Below, piece after piece: positions 53,935 through 63,480 of a stretch of DNA of 64,000 bases. The notes below the pieces were generated by a model, which made no database searches, was not told the origin of the DNA, and was given only the letters and a program-made list of their open reading frames with translations. This DNA is from Anastrepha obliqua (Eukaryota > Arthropoda > Insecta > Diptera > Tephritidae): assembly GCF_027943255.1 (NCBI RefSeq), contig NC_072897.1:58304406-58368405 (forward strand). The letters are read 5' to 3'. Positions within the stretch are counted from its first letter, which is position 1, and each line of letters opens with the position of its first letter. The position numbers and the translations under genes were made by a program.

Positions 53935-54804
53935 GAAGGTCGAATCAGTGGGGCGCTCCGTACCACTTCTACTCTAGCGCTTAACGCTATGTTGAATGTG
54001 GCGCTCATGGACATTGTACGAAAAACTACCGCTGCACGCGCCTCAAACAGCCATAAGCTAGACTTAAGTTGCGGACACTCTAGCATTCTTAAACATTTTG
54101 AGATCATCCCCATGGTGCTGGATCACTGTACACCCACGCTAGGTCGGAGTGGACCTTTTTCTACTCATATTCCCTCAAGGGATGAGTGGGCGGGGTGCAA
54201 CATTTGGCAGCAAGTATTCTGTAAGGAGCTTCCCATTAAACGTAAATTCAGGCTTCCGGACCACTGTAGCGTTTTCCAGGCGGAGATATCCGCAATTAAG
54301 AAAGCAGTGTATTGGGGTAATTACCGATAAGGAAGTAAATATTTACTCCGATAGCCTAGTGGTAATTAGGGCCGTGAACTCGTTGCTTGTGCGTTCGAGA
54401 TTAGTCGGGGAATGTCTTGCTTCTCTCCCGATTGCATCCAAATACTTCGACATCAGGCTCACTTGGGTTCCCGGTCACAGCGGCATAAAGGGAAACTGCT
54501 GGGCTGATGAGCTGGCTAGACAGGGAACTTTGGAGACGGTTTTCTCGCGAAATGAGAGAATTGGGCTTCCCTTAAGGACCTATGGTCTACTCCTGGAAAG
54601 ATGGGCCTTGAGTCAACTCAGCGAGCGCTGGGCCAGTGCGCAAACGTGCAAGGTCGCGAAATCCTTCCGGCCACTGGATCTGATGATAGACATCTGGGCT
54701 CTCACTTTTTCGCTATGCCTGCGGATATAGCCGGTCTAAATATAATAAATTTGGTGAAGCTCATCAGTAGCTTGAAGTGGCTAATTACAAACGCAAATCA
54801 GCCA
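53935..54804 (+). pseudogene. LINE fragment: thumb end and RNase H
   Basis: Starts with a GALRTTSTLALNAMLNVALM-like stretch near 53945 (frame-shifted), as at 38620. The ORF 54149-54730 carries RNase H: VNIYSDSLVVIRAVNSLLVR, LTWVPGHSGIKGNCWADELA and RQGTLETVF, with acidic residues in YSDS and ADELA. The entry Asp (DGS) region near 54130 is frame-shifted (TPTLGRSGPF). It abuts the jockey fragment on the left and the RTE 3' end on the right. Confidence 0.75.
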
Positions 54805-54807
54805 CCG

Positions 54808-55162
54808 TCGGCGTCATCGTAAAATGCATGGTATCCTCGTCGTCTCTAATCCCGAGGCTCCTTCTTCCTGCACTTCTCATTCTCCCCTGTATGGCACCAC
54901 AACGGACGAATTTTCAATAGTCGCCCAAGTGTGCCCTAAGCTACGGCAACCATTTAACGTAACCTAACAAAGCACGCCAGTCGGCGTCATCGTAAAATGC
55001 ATGGTATCCTCGTCGTCTCTAATCCCGAGGCTCCTTCTTCCTGCACTTCTCATTTCTCCTCTCCCCTGTATGGCACCACAACGGACGAATTTTCAATAGT
55101 CGCCCAAGTGTGCCCTAAGCTACGGCAACCATTTAACGTAACCTAACAAAGCACGCCAGTCG
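54808..55162. repeat. 173-bp tandem duplication at the RTE 3' end
   Basis: TCGGCGTCATCGTAAAATGC starts at 54808 and again at 54981. The two units run through CCATTTAACGTAACCTAACA and end AAAGCACGCCAGTCG at 54983 and 55162. The second unit has a 6-bp insertion near 55052 and otherwise appears identical. On the minus strand its first codons continue RTE ORF (ARERNDWRALL), so it covers the C-terminal codons and 3' UTR. Confidence 0.9.
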
Positions 55163-57960
55163 TTTCTTTCTCGTGCTAACCGGCGTCAGTTGGACATACC
55201 AGGTGAAGCCAAATCCTTCTGCACCTGATCTTTCCAACGCAAGGGAGGCCTTCCTCTTCATCTGCTACCACCAGCTGGAAAACATCGAATACTTTCAGAA
55301 CCGGAGCGGTTGTATCCATTCCGACGACATGACCCAGCAAACGTAGCCGCTGGATCTTTATTCGCTGCGCTATGTCTATGTCGTCGAAAAGCTCTAACAG
55401 CTCATCGTTCCACCAACTACGATGTTCGCCGTTGCCAACGTGCAAAGGTCCAAAAATCTTCCCCGGAATTTTTCTCTTTTGTCATCGTCCACGCTTCTGC
55501 GCAATATGTTAGGACGGACATGATGAGACCCTTGTAGAGTGTTAGTTTTGTACGTCGAGAGAGGACTTTACTGCTCAGTTGCCTACTTAGTCCAAAGTAG
55601 CACTTGTTGGCAAGTGAGATTCTACGTTTCATTTCTAGGCTGACATTGTTACCGGTGTTAATGATGGTGCCTAAATAAACGAAGTCTTTTACAACCTCGA
55701 AATTAGAACTGCATACAGTGACGTGGGTGCCGATACGCGAGTGCGCCGACTGTTTTTTGATGACAGGAGGTACTTCGTTTTGTCCTCGTTCACCACCAAA
55801 CCCATTCGATTTGCCTCTTTATTCAGTTTGAACATGGTTGAACTAACAGCGAGGTTAATAAGGCCGATGATGTCTATATCATCGGTATATGCCAAAAATT
55901 GTGCGCTCATATAAAAAATTGAGCCTGAGCGATTAAGTTCTGTGGCTCGTACGATCCTCTCCAACATCAGGTTAAAGAAGTCACACAATAGCGAGTCACC
56001 CTGTCTGAAACCTCGTGTTGTATCAAACGGCATGGAGAAGCCCTTCCGAATCATGACGGTGCTGCTGGTGTTGAGCAACGTCATCTTGCATAGCCGTATT
56101 AATTTTATGAAGATACCAAATTCCGACATCGCGGCATACAGGTAACTCTTTTTCGTACTGTTGGATTGCAGCTTTGAAATCGTCGAAAAGATGGTGTGTG
56201 TCGATTCTCCTTTCATGGATATTTTCCAAGATTTGGCGTATTGTGCATATTTGGTCGATGGTAGACTTTCCAGGTGTAAAGTCACACTGATAAGATCCAA
56301 TCAGTTGGTTGATAATGGATCCAATCGAGTTGGTTCAGCTTTTCACACAATACGCTCGCTAGGACCCTAAAGGTGATATGTAGAAGACCAACACCGCGAT
56401 AATTGACCCAGATTGCAAGATCACCCTTCTTATGGTTTAGGCAGAGCACACTTAAATTCCAATCGGCAGGCATGCTTTCATCCGTTTTGCATAGAAGCTG
56501 ATGCATGCGCCTTATCAGCTTCTCGCCGCCATGTTTGAATAGCTCACCGGTAGTCTATCAGCGCCCGCGGCTTTAAGCCGCGTTATCGCTATTTTCACCT
56601 CGTCATGATCGAGTAGCGGAACGACAATTCCATCGTCGACGACTGGGGTATCGGGATCTTCACATTCTCTGTGACATGCGCAGCTATCACTATTTAACGG
56701 GCTCGAGAAGTGTTCCCACCATAATATAAGTATGCTATGGATGTCAGTTACCAGATCGCCGTCTTTGTTCTTACAGGGAAACGCCTTGGCCTTAAAACCT
56801 TATTTAAGCTGTCGAGCTTTCCGGTAGAATTTTCGGGCGTTGTTCCTGTTGGCCATCATCTCAAGCTTCTCGCACTCACGTATTTCGTCCTCTTGTTTCT
56901 TCTTTGGGATAATACGTCTCTCTTTCTTTCTTAGCTCCTGGTAGCGATCCCACATGGCTCGCATTGCGCCCGAATGCAGCGTGGCTCTATAGGCGGCATC
57001 CTTTCTTTCTGTGGCAGGATGACATTCCTCGTCGTACCAACTGTTTTTTCGGGCTCGCCGGAATCCAATTTCTTCTTCGGCGGTGATACGTAGGGAACGA
57101 GAAATGATGCTCCATTGCTCGTGCATGCCGGTTGGTTGGTCAGTGCTCTCTGAGAGCAGGAGTGAGAGTTGAGTGGTGAATCTTCTGGTTGTCTGTTGTG
57201 GTTGCAGCTTTTCGTTGTCGAACATTGTTTGCGTAGTTTGGCTCCAACAAGGTAATGATCCGAGTCGATGTTGAAGACGTACATGATCGTCACAACTTGA
57301 TCGATCTGGTTTTGCTTTTTCTGATCAGGAGACCGCCAGGTAGCTGGGTGTATCTTTTTATGCTGGAATCTGGATCTGCAGACTACCATATTTCGGGCCC
57401 GGCAAAGTCGATCAGCCTCTGTCCGTTACCGGATGTTTCGTTGTGCAGGCTGAATTTTCCGACTGTGGGACCAAAAACTCTCTCCATGGCCACCCTGTCA
57501 TTGAAATTGGCAAGCAGAATTTTTATACTGTGGCGAGAGCAGCGCTCATAGGAACGTTCCAAGCGCTCATAGAAGGAATCTTAAGTCGCATCGTCCTTGG
57601 AATATTAAAAAATCGCGTTGTGATGCGGATTATTCGAGACGCTGGTCCCATGGAGTGAATGACAGAACTTGGCGACGAAGTGCCTCTTCCACAACAAATC
57701 CGACACCGAATTTGCGCTCCTTTACTTGGCATCTGTAGTGCACGTCACAAGGTCCTAAGTTTTTCTTACTTTGTCCTGTCCATCGCATCTCTTGAATAGC
57801 AGTGATGTGAGCCGCGATGTCAGAAGCGTTTTCCCCATTAAGGGACCGGACATTCTAGGTGCATGCCCTCAAATCATGGTTCTTAGTTCGTTTGCAGGGG
57901 TCGTCATCAGTTTTGGGGAGGTTTTTTAAGTGACACAACCAGCTATCCTGGAATGCTTCG
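55140..57960 (-). pseudogene. RTE protein (endonuclease and reverse transcriptase), copy 2
   Basis: On the minus strand from 57960: the endonuclease start has a stop in place of Trp (RACT*NVRS near 57860), then VVCRSRF and NIDSDHYLVGAKLR. The linker FRRARKNSWYDEECHPATER (57060) matches copy 1. RT (56500-55700) shows LSVLCLNHKKGDLAIWVNYR, KAAIQQYEKELPVC (decayed), RGFRQGDSLLCDFFNLMLER, LAYTDDIDIIGLINL (catalytic YADD altered to YTDD) and RMGLVVNEDKTKYLLSSKNS. The C-terminal region has KRRISLANKCYFGLSRQLSS, IQRLRLLGHVVGMDTTAPVL and ends ARERNDWRALL near 55145. Confidence 0.82.
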
Positions 57961-58119
57961 CCTTTCACGTTTGCTCACTCCCGAAGGGGTGTTGGAAGCT
58001 GCCCAGGGAATACTTAGGATACTTCCGGGAGTTTTGGGCTGCTTGAATCATATGCAGAAGAATCGTCCTGACCACTCCCAAGTGAATGGCTATCAGTAAA
58101 TTTCCCCACTTTCGTGGAC

Positions 58120-58430
58120 TTCTACTTATGGAACCATCCTCCTTCTTTCGTTCTCATTCAATTTAAATTTAAAATTCAATTTAAAATTCCTAACAAGAAA
58201 CTCCGACAGTATGAAACCTTTAAAGTCGGCTCCTCGAGAACCAATTATGGGGTGAACGCTCTGATTTCTAGGGCATGTACAGATTTAAATTTGTTTTTCA
58301 ATTCTTCTAGTGCTGATTTTATATGGCCAAATGGCATCATAGTCAATTACCTTAAATCGTTTTTTTCTTAGTAATTACAAGAATGTATCCATTCAAAAAC
58401 AGGCAAACAAAATAAAAAAAATGCATCAGA
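58120..58430 (+). pseudogene. LINE C-terminal tail fragment (CR1/jockey type)
   Basis: The ORF 58114-58371 ends with IPNKKLRQYETFKVGSSRTN, YGVNALISRACTDLNLFFNS, a tail arrangement (RTNYG, then ALISR plus Asn-rich end) seen in CR1/jockey-group ORF2 proteins. Only about 80 residues remain. It may derive from the same family as the LINE at 44.2-46.4 kb, which lacks this end. Confidence 0.5.
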
Positions 58431-61270
58431 AAAGCTCAGACAGGTGATTCGAAAGAGTTCTGTACCTCCATTGCATCAACCAAAGATGCGGCTAAATAAG
58501 GGAAGCTTTTATTCAAGGAACACTCCTGTCGTTCTTTTGATGCTCTTATGAACGCGCTCTTCCTAGGTAGTGTAAACTATATTCAGAACAATATTAACAG
58601 TGTTCAAACGTTCAACTTGCCCGTCAATACAATCAAGCACATTGTATCCGCAGATAGAATTCAATAGTCGCTGAAAAGCTTTGAAGCATACAAAGCAGGC
58701 AGCACGGATGGTTTATTTTCTGCCATGCTATGGAACACTCGAGAAACGACGATTTCATGGCTAGAGATCTTTCTCAAAAAAGGTCTTTTGCTGGAGCATA
58801 TTTCAAAAAGCTGGGGAAAGGTTAAAGTGATTTTTATCCCCAAAGCTGGGGGATACAGCGAAAGACTTCAGATCTATCAGTCTATCCGTTTTTATCGTCA
58901 AAAATCTTAAACGATTGCTCGATGAATATCTTAGAGAGAATATAACAAACACTATAATTTCAACATCCCAACATGCCTATCTCAAAGGAAGATCTACAGA
59001 TACAGCTCTTCATGAAGTTGTAAGTACTATAGAAAGAAGCATAGAATGTAAGCACTTGTTACTTTCCTCGACAGGTGCCTTTAACAACGCTAACACAAGC
59101 TCCATTACTGAGGCTCTTAACACGTTAGGCACGGACAAAGGTCTCAACGATTGGATAAACAACATGCTTAAAACTATTATAGAATAATCATGGTGGAGAT
59201 GGTCAGTAGCACAGCCCTTCTGCTGTGGTTATTAGTTATCATTAATATACTTCCCGAGTTCGACCAAAAGGGAATTAACGCAGTGGCGTATGCGGATGGC
59301 ATAGTGATTATTGTTTTAGGAATGTTTCCAACAAAAATCAGTGAGATCATGAAATGAGCTTTGGGATTACTCAGCAATTGGGCCGCAGACTGTGGATTAA
59401 GGGTAAACCCGAGTAAAACAGAACTGATGCTACCGTCTTTTTTCAGAAAATAAGACATCCTGCAAAAATAAGCCCTATCGTGATCGTCGGAACTTTTTGT
59501 AACAGACGACTTCCCTCAAAAATAAGCCTTAGTTAAAACAATGTGACAAAAATAATTCGTTAAAAATGAGTACAAAACGAAGGAGCTATCCCGTCGAGGA
59601 AGACTCGAGGGGCGTAAATCTTGTACTATTCTTTTAAGAGAAGATGTTGGGTCTACGTGTGGTTTGTAAATGACGAGCAGACTAGGATTACCTGTGTCAA
59701 CTGGTGGACCAAGGAAATTAGAAAAAACGCAGAGTTGGATCAGGCCGCTAGCCTTTATTTTCTGAGTTAGGAGATTGCACCTGGGAATGGATTGCAGGCA
59801 GAATAGCAATGGCTTTGGTTGTGCGCTGGGCTGATATTCAAAAATTTGCCCTTAAAACAGCAATTGAATTTTATATATCCACAAAGAATTTAAAACATCG
59901 TCATACTGGTTGGACAACTTCCTTAAACGATATTTTTTTTTCTAACAGAGATCAATAACATTTTTTAAGCTAGAAGACAATGCAATTGTTAAGCGTGCAC
60001 TTGCGTTTAAGCTTTTTGTTGATGGCATCGATTTTTTAAATACGAGCTCTCCAACATGATTGCTATGGATGAGACCGCTGTATTCCTAAGCCAAGGAGCT
60101 CAAACCACAGAGTCCACAAGGCTTCTTCAATTCAATTTACGTTCCTTCTACCGGTTACGATAGTGCAGGTGCTACCTGTATTTTGGCGATTCGTCTAGAT
60201 GGCAAGAAAGTATCGCCATTTTTAATCACTAAAGTTAAAAAGAGCAGACTCAACGTGTTTCAGAAATTTATGTCATTAAAAGTTAAAAAGTCTAATAATG
60301 ATTCCGGTAAGAATGATTGGTTACCTCCAGACACTTGACATTGCAATAAACAAGCCATTCAAGGATCATTTGCGGATGGAAATCAATGAATATATTGAAA
60401 ACAGAATGGTAGAAAATCATCGAGGTAATTTTGTAAAACCAGGCTTACAAGAAGTGCTGAATTGGGTAAAAAATTCATGGGGCAAATTACTGATAGTGAT
60501 GTTTCCAATGCACTACGAACAGCCGAATTAGACAAGAAGTATTCATTTAACGATAGCTATATCGCAAGACATGGGAGATTCGGGCCATTTATTCAACAGG
60601 AAATGGATTTGGGAGAAAATCATAAAATATTTCAGAATCTTATTTATGACGATGTTCCAGAAGAAGATGGCATGACTGTAATTGAAAAATTTAAATTTCA
60701 GTATTCTGTGTAAAATAAATATTAAATAAAAATATATGAATATACTTTTATTCTTGCCCTCCCGCGAAAATAAGCGGAAAAAGACGGTATACACTAAGAC
60801 AACCAAGATAACAGGCTTTGATATCCTAAAATTAATTAGTTTCATGCGAGCCCAACAAGCAAAATACTTAGGAGTTATCCTTGATCCCAAACTCAGCTGG
60901 AGACTTAATTTAGAATGCAGGGCGAAGAAATCTAAAATCTTACAATTGGTCCTACACAGCCACTGTAAGAAATACAACCAAACCAAGCTAAACAAGATAC
61001 AAAGATCAGCATATATCTTAACCACGGGACCGCTTAGCACCAGTCCCACTGAAGCGCTTTACGTTCTAACACATATGTTACCATTAGACTTAAATATAAA
61101 AACAATCGGCGTATGCAGCGTGGTGAGACTCAGATATACATATAAGACAGGGACCCTCACTGCTCAAAAACAAATCAGACTTTACAATCGCCGACCTTCA
61201 CTTCAAGAGAAACTTTACGGTACGTTTTTCACTGTGAGCCGAATGGAGGAAAGGAAAAGTGATTAGTGGA
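58431..61270 (+). pseudogene. LINE E1: reverse transcriptase region, split by a pogo-like element
   Basis: From 58440 the linker (KSSEFCTSIASTKDAARL) leads to RT: WGKVKVIFIPKAGGYSERLQ, DEYLRENITNTIISTSQHAY, LKGRSTDTALHEVVSTIERS, TGAFNNANTSSITEAL and the active-site box read as AVAYADGIVIIVLGMF near 59285, where the second Asp of YADD is Gly. WAADCGLRVNPSKTELMLPS follows, then a nested transposon. The thumb resumes at 60736: QQAKYLGVILDPKLSWRLNL, LNKIQRSAYILTTGPLSTSP and LTHMLPLDLNIKTIG. It ends near 61266. Jockey/LOA superfamily; the endonuclease and 3' end are missing. Confidence 0.75.
59458..60735 (+). mobile_element. pogo-like DNA transposon remnant inside LINE E1
   Basis: It lies exactly between ELMLPSFFR and ENKRKK of the host RT frame. 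The coding remnant begins near 59566 (MSTKRRSYPVEEDSRG), with DDE_1-type catalytic traces at 60055-60230 (MIAMDETAVFLSQGAQTTES, CILAIRLDGKKV) and PVRMIGYLQTLDIAINKPFK, a conserved late block with an Asp, then NFVKPGLQEVLNWVKNSWGK and DDVPEEDGMTVIEKF at the end (60700). The MDET motif and TLDIAINKPFK block fit the pogo/Tigger group. TIRs could not be defined; AAAAATAAGCC-type motifs occur near both ends. Confidence 0.7.
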
Positions 61271-61419
61271 TTTTATATAATCTATAATACACGTATTACG
61301 AATTACCTGTTGGATTTGACTAAAAAAATCAACAGGCATCACACGAGAACAGTGGTAATAAAACGGTGGTAGTCGCTAATTAAGAGTTTTATTATTTTTT
61401 ATTATCAAAACTGTTTAAG
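61271..61419. other. Junction between LINE E1 and LINE E2
   Basis: About 150 bp of AT-rich DNA with no readable motif. E1 ends at its thumb and E2 begins with an equivalent thumb motif of another family, so this is a junction rather than a continuous element. Confidence 0.45.
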
Positions 61420-61845
61420 CTACAAAGGCTGTCGTGCCTAAGCATGACAAAGGCCATGAGAACTACCCCAACTGCTGGCATAGAAGATCTTTTAAATTTA
61501 CCACCGCTACATTAAGCAATACAAGAGGACACTACTATATTTTCTTTCCTTCGAAAGAAAAATTTAAACCAGGAGATCTTACTGGGCACCTCAATATCTT
61601 GAACAGGGCTCAACATGCAGTATGCATAACCCAGGCGAATGATTACACGGAACCCGTACTCAATTTTATAAAGAGATACAAGGTTATATTTCCGTCTAAG
61701 GAAATCATATCCGAAAAAGGGTTCGAGAAAGTAAAAATTAAAACACTTTTGGACAGCTAATCGGTTCTCAAAGCCTTGAATAGCTTTACATTCAAGTCAA
61801 AAGTCCTAATCATGATGCGGTCTCACGCATTTGGGTACCAGGACA

Positions 61846-62170
61846 GGCGGTCGCCGTAGCCGAATGGGTTGGTGCGTGACTACCCTTCGGAATTCACAGA
61901 GAGAACGTAGGTTCGAGTCTCGGTGAAAAACTAAATTTAAGAAAAACATTTTTCTAATAGCGGTCGCCCCTCGGCATTCAATGGCAAGCCTCCGAGTGTA
62001 TTTCTGCCATGAAAAAGGTCCTCATGAGAATATCAGCCGTTCGGAGTCGGCTTGAAACTGTAGGTCCCTCCATTTGTGGAATAACATCAAGACGCACACC
62101 ACAAATAGGAGGGGGAGCTCGGCGAAACACCCAAAAAGGGTGTACGCGCCAATTATATATATATATACAT
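61846..62170 (+). mobile_element. tRNA-derived SINE, copy 5 (best preserved)
   Basis: Starts GGCGGTCGCCGTAGCCGAAT with A box GTAGCCGAATGGGTTGGTGC and B box GGTTCGAGTCTC, then the body (CTAATAGCGGTCGCCCCTCG, GAAACTGTAGGTCCCTCCAT) and TACGCGCCAATTATATATAT tail ending near 62170. It splits the RNase H domain of LINE E2 between the PG and HEGNEKAD codons. A short GGACA duplication may flank it (61841 and 62173). Confidence 0.9.
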
Positions 62171-62472
62171 GAGGGACACGAAGGAAACGAGAAGGCAGAC
62201 TTTTATACCAAATAAGCGGCAGAAGGGCTATTTATCGGACCAACCCCATTTTTCGGCTTTAACAAATATATAATAATATAAAACAGGAAACCAAAAATGA
62301 ATCCACACAAAAATCAGGGATCACTGGAATGGCACAAGCGGTCTTAATCATTTCAAAAAGCTTATGAACTTCAATGCGAACAGAGCAAAATCTGCTCTAA
62401 CCCTAAAGCACTTACAAGTCACTTTGCCTGCAATAAACACTTTAACACAATAGGGATTTCAAATTTAATAGC

Positions 62473-63191
62473 GTGATTGCATTATATTTGGCTGGAAAAT
62501 CACAACCAGCGATTGCCCGTGAGCTCGAAGACCTTAAAGTAAATAAAATTTTTGCTACAACTATCATTGTAACTAGTAATGGTGCGATACTCGTTGCAAT
62601 GATAGTTGTAGCATCGCGAAACGTTATGGAGGTGGTCATCAAGAAACTACAATGTCAAGTGAAATGGTTCAAAAAGTGAGTTGAGCTAAATCCACGACGA
62701 AGTGCCAATCAAATGGCGAAAGAACTGGAAATATCTGACCGTAGCATGCGTCGCATACTAAAAAATTATCTCAAAGTCAAGCCTCACAAGATCCAAGAGG
62801 CGCATGATCTCACGTCAAAGTCAGAAATATTATGGGAAAGTATTCTGGAGGTTGCTTTGAAGCCGTGGGCAGACAAACATTTCTGTGACAGACCATGGAC
62901 GTTCCACCAGGACTCGGCACCGTCTCACAAAGCTCGAGTGAACCAAGAATGGCTAAAAAACAACGTTCCAAACATTATAAGGCCCGAACAATGACGCGAA
63001 TCCGATGGATTATTCTCTTTAGGCCATTTTGGAGAACTAAAAGATTCACCCGTCTCGAGGTGCTGAGCAAAGACATTATCCGCGAGTGGGCTAAAATACC
63101 TGCAAGTCACATTCGGGCAGCTAGCGACTCCTTTCTGGACCATCTCAAGGCCATAGTCAAGGCAAAAGCTAGTCATATCGAGCAAAAGTAA
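62473..63191 (+). pseudogene. mariner transposase, deleted and frameshifted
   Basis: IALYLAGKSQPAIARELEDL is the first helix-turn-helix. After a scrambled 60 bp the second part (IAKRYGGGHQETT) and NQMAKELEISDRSMRRILKN follow. A deletion near 62830 joins it to the catalytic end: LKPWADKHFCDRPWTFHQDS with APSHKARVNQEWLK (second catalytic Asp), then a stop at 62992 and frame change where the third Asp should be, and the tail IREWAKIPASHIRAASDSFL. Family resemblance is to mariners of the DD37D or maT type, not resolved further. Confidence 0.82.
62553..62613. repeat. Short perfect inverted repeat in the mariner HTH region
   Basis: TGCTACAACTATCATTG (62553-62569) and its exact reverse complement at 62597-62613, with a 27-bp loop. 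The right arm reads as native transposase sequence (NDSCSIAKR-like); the left arm replaces codons that should be there. Confidence 0.85.
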
Positions 63192-63480
63192 ATTGATTCT
63201 TAATTTTGTATTATTTTCAAACATTTTGTACTTTGAATTGAATAAAAGAATTTTTCCAAACTAAATTTATGGCCTTTTTAATTGTTTACACTACGAGTGC
63301 CGGACCCTGTAGTACAAGATTATGCAGGTTGCGCTGGGATGAAGAGGAGTCTATTGGGCACTTAATCACCAACTGTGAGGCAGACCTACAATTGCCCTCT
63401 GCTAAGGAGCTGGTTCAATTCTGTATACTAAATAATTATAATTAAGTAATTAGGGGCACACAATAGATCAATCTGGTCGC

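Larger units (their letters stand above)
54805..58116 (-). mobile_element. RTE-clade LINE, copy 2, nearly full length
   Basis: Minus-strand element from its 5' leader (right end, 58116) to a 3' end near 54805. All RTE domains are present although the frame is broken many times. It is the inverted partner of the copy at 47706-49895. The 3' region carries a 173-bp tandem duplication. RTE elements encode one protein (endonuclease plus RT) without RNase H, which fits. Confidence 0.8.
62460..63309 (+). mobile_element. mariner-like element inside LINE E2
   Basis: The right end reads ...GTGCCGGACCCTG then TA at 63310-63311, so the TIR is probably CAGGGTCCGGCACTCGTAG-like. The left TIR is missing: host codons stop at GISN and transposase HTH codons begin within about 15 bp. 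The remaining transposase is internally deleted. The host LINE frame continues cleanly on the right side. Confidence 0.75.
61420..63480 (+). pseudogene. LINE E2: thumb, RNase H and C-terminus, split by a SINE and a mariner
   Basis: Near 61430 LSCLSMTKAMRTTPTAGIED then LLNLPPLH is the post-RT motif. LTGHLNILNRAQHAVCITQA and a frame reading SQALKALNSFTFKSKV lead into RNase H, where a SINE interrupts after a GYQDR/WVPGQ-like motif; GHEGNEKADFYTK continues directly after it. The tail reads AAEGLFIGPTPFFG, HFACNKHFNTIGISN, is split by a mariner, and resumes STRLCRLRWDEEESIGHLIT, then NCEADLQLPSAKELVQF, ending near 63445. Removing the two insertions joins the protein with no gap. Confidence 0.8.

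Noticed and set aside
59458..60780. TIRs of the pogo-like element from AAAAATAAGCC motifs
   Set aside because: The motif occurs in the same orientation at both ends and part of it is host RT sequence, so it does not define inverted repeats.
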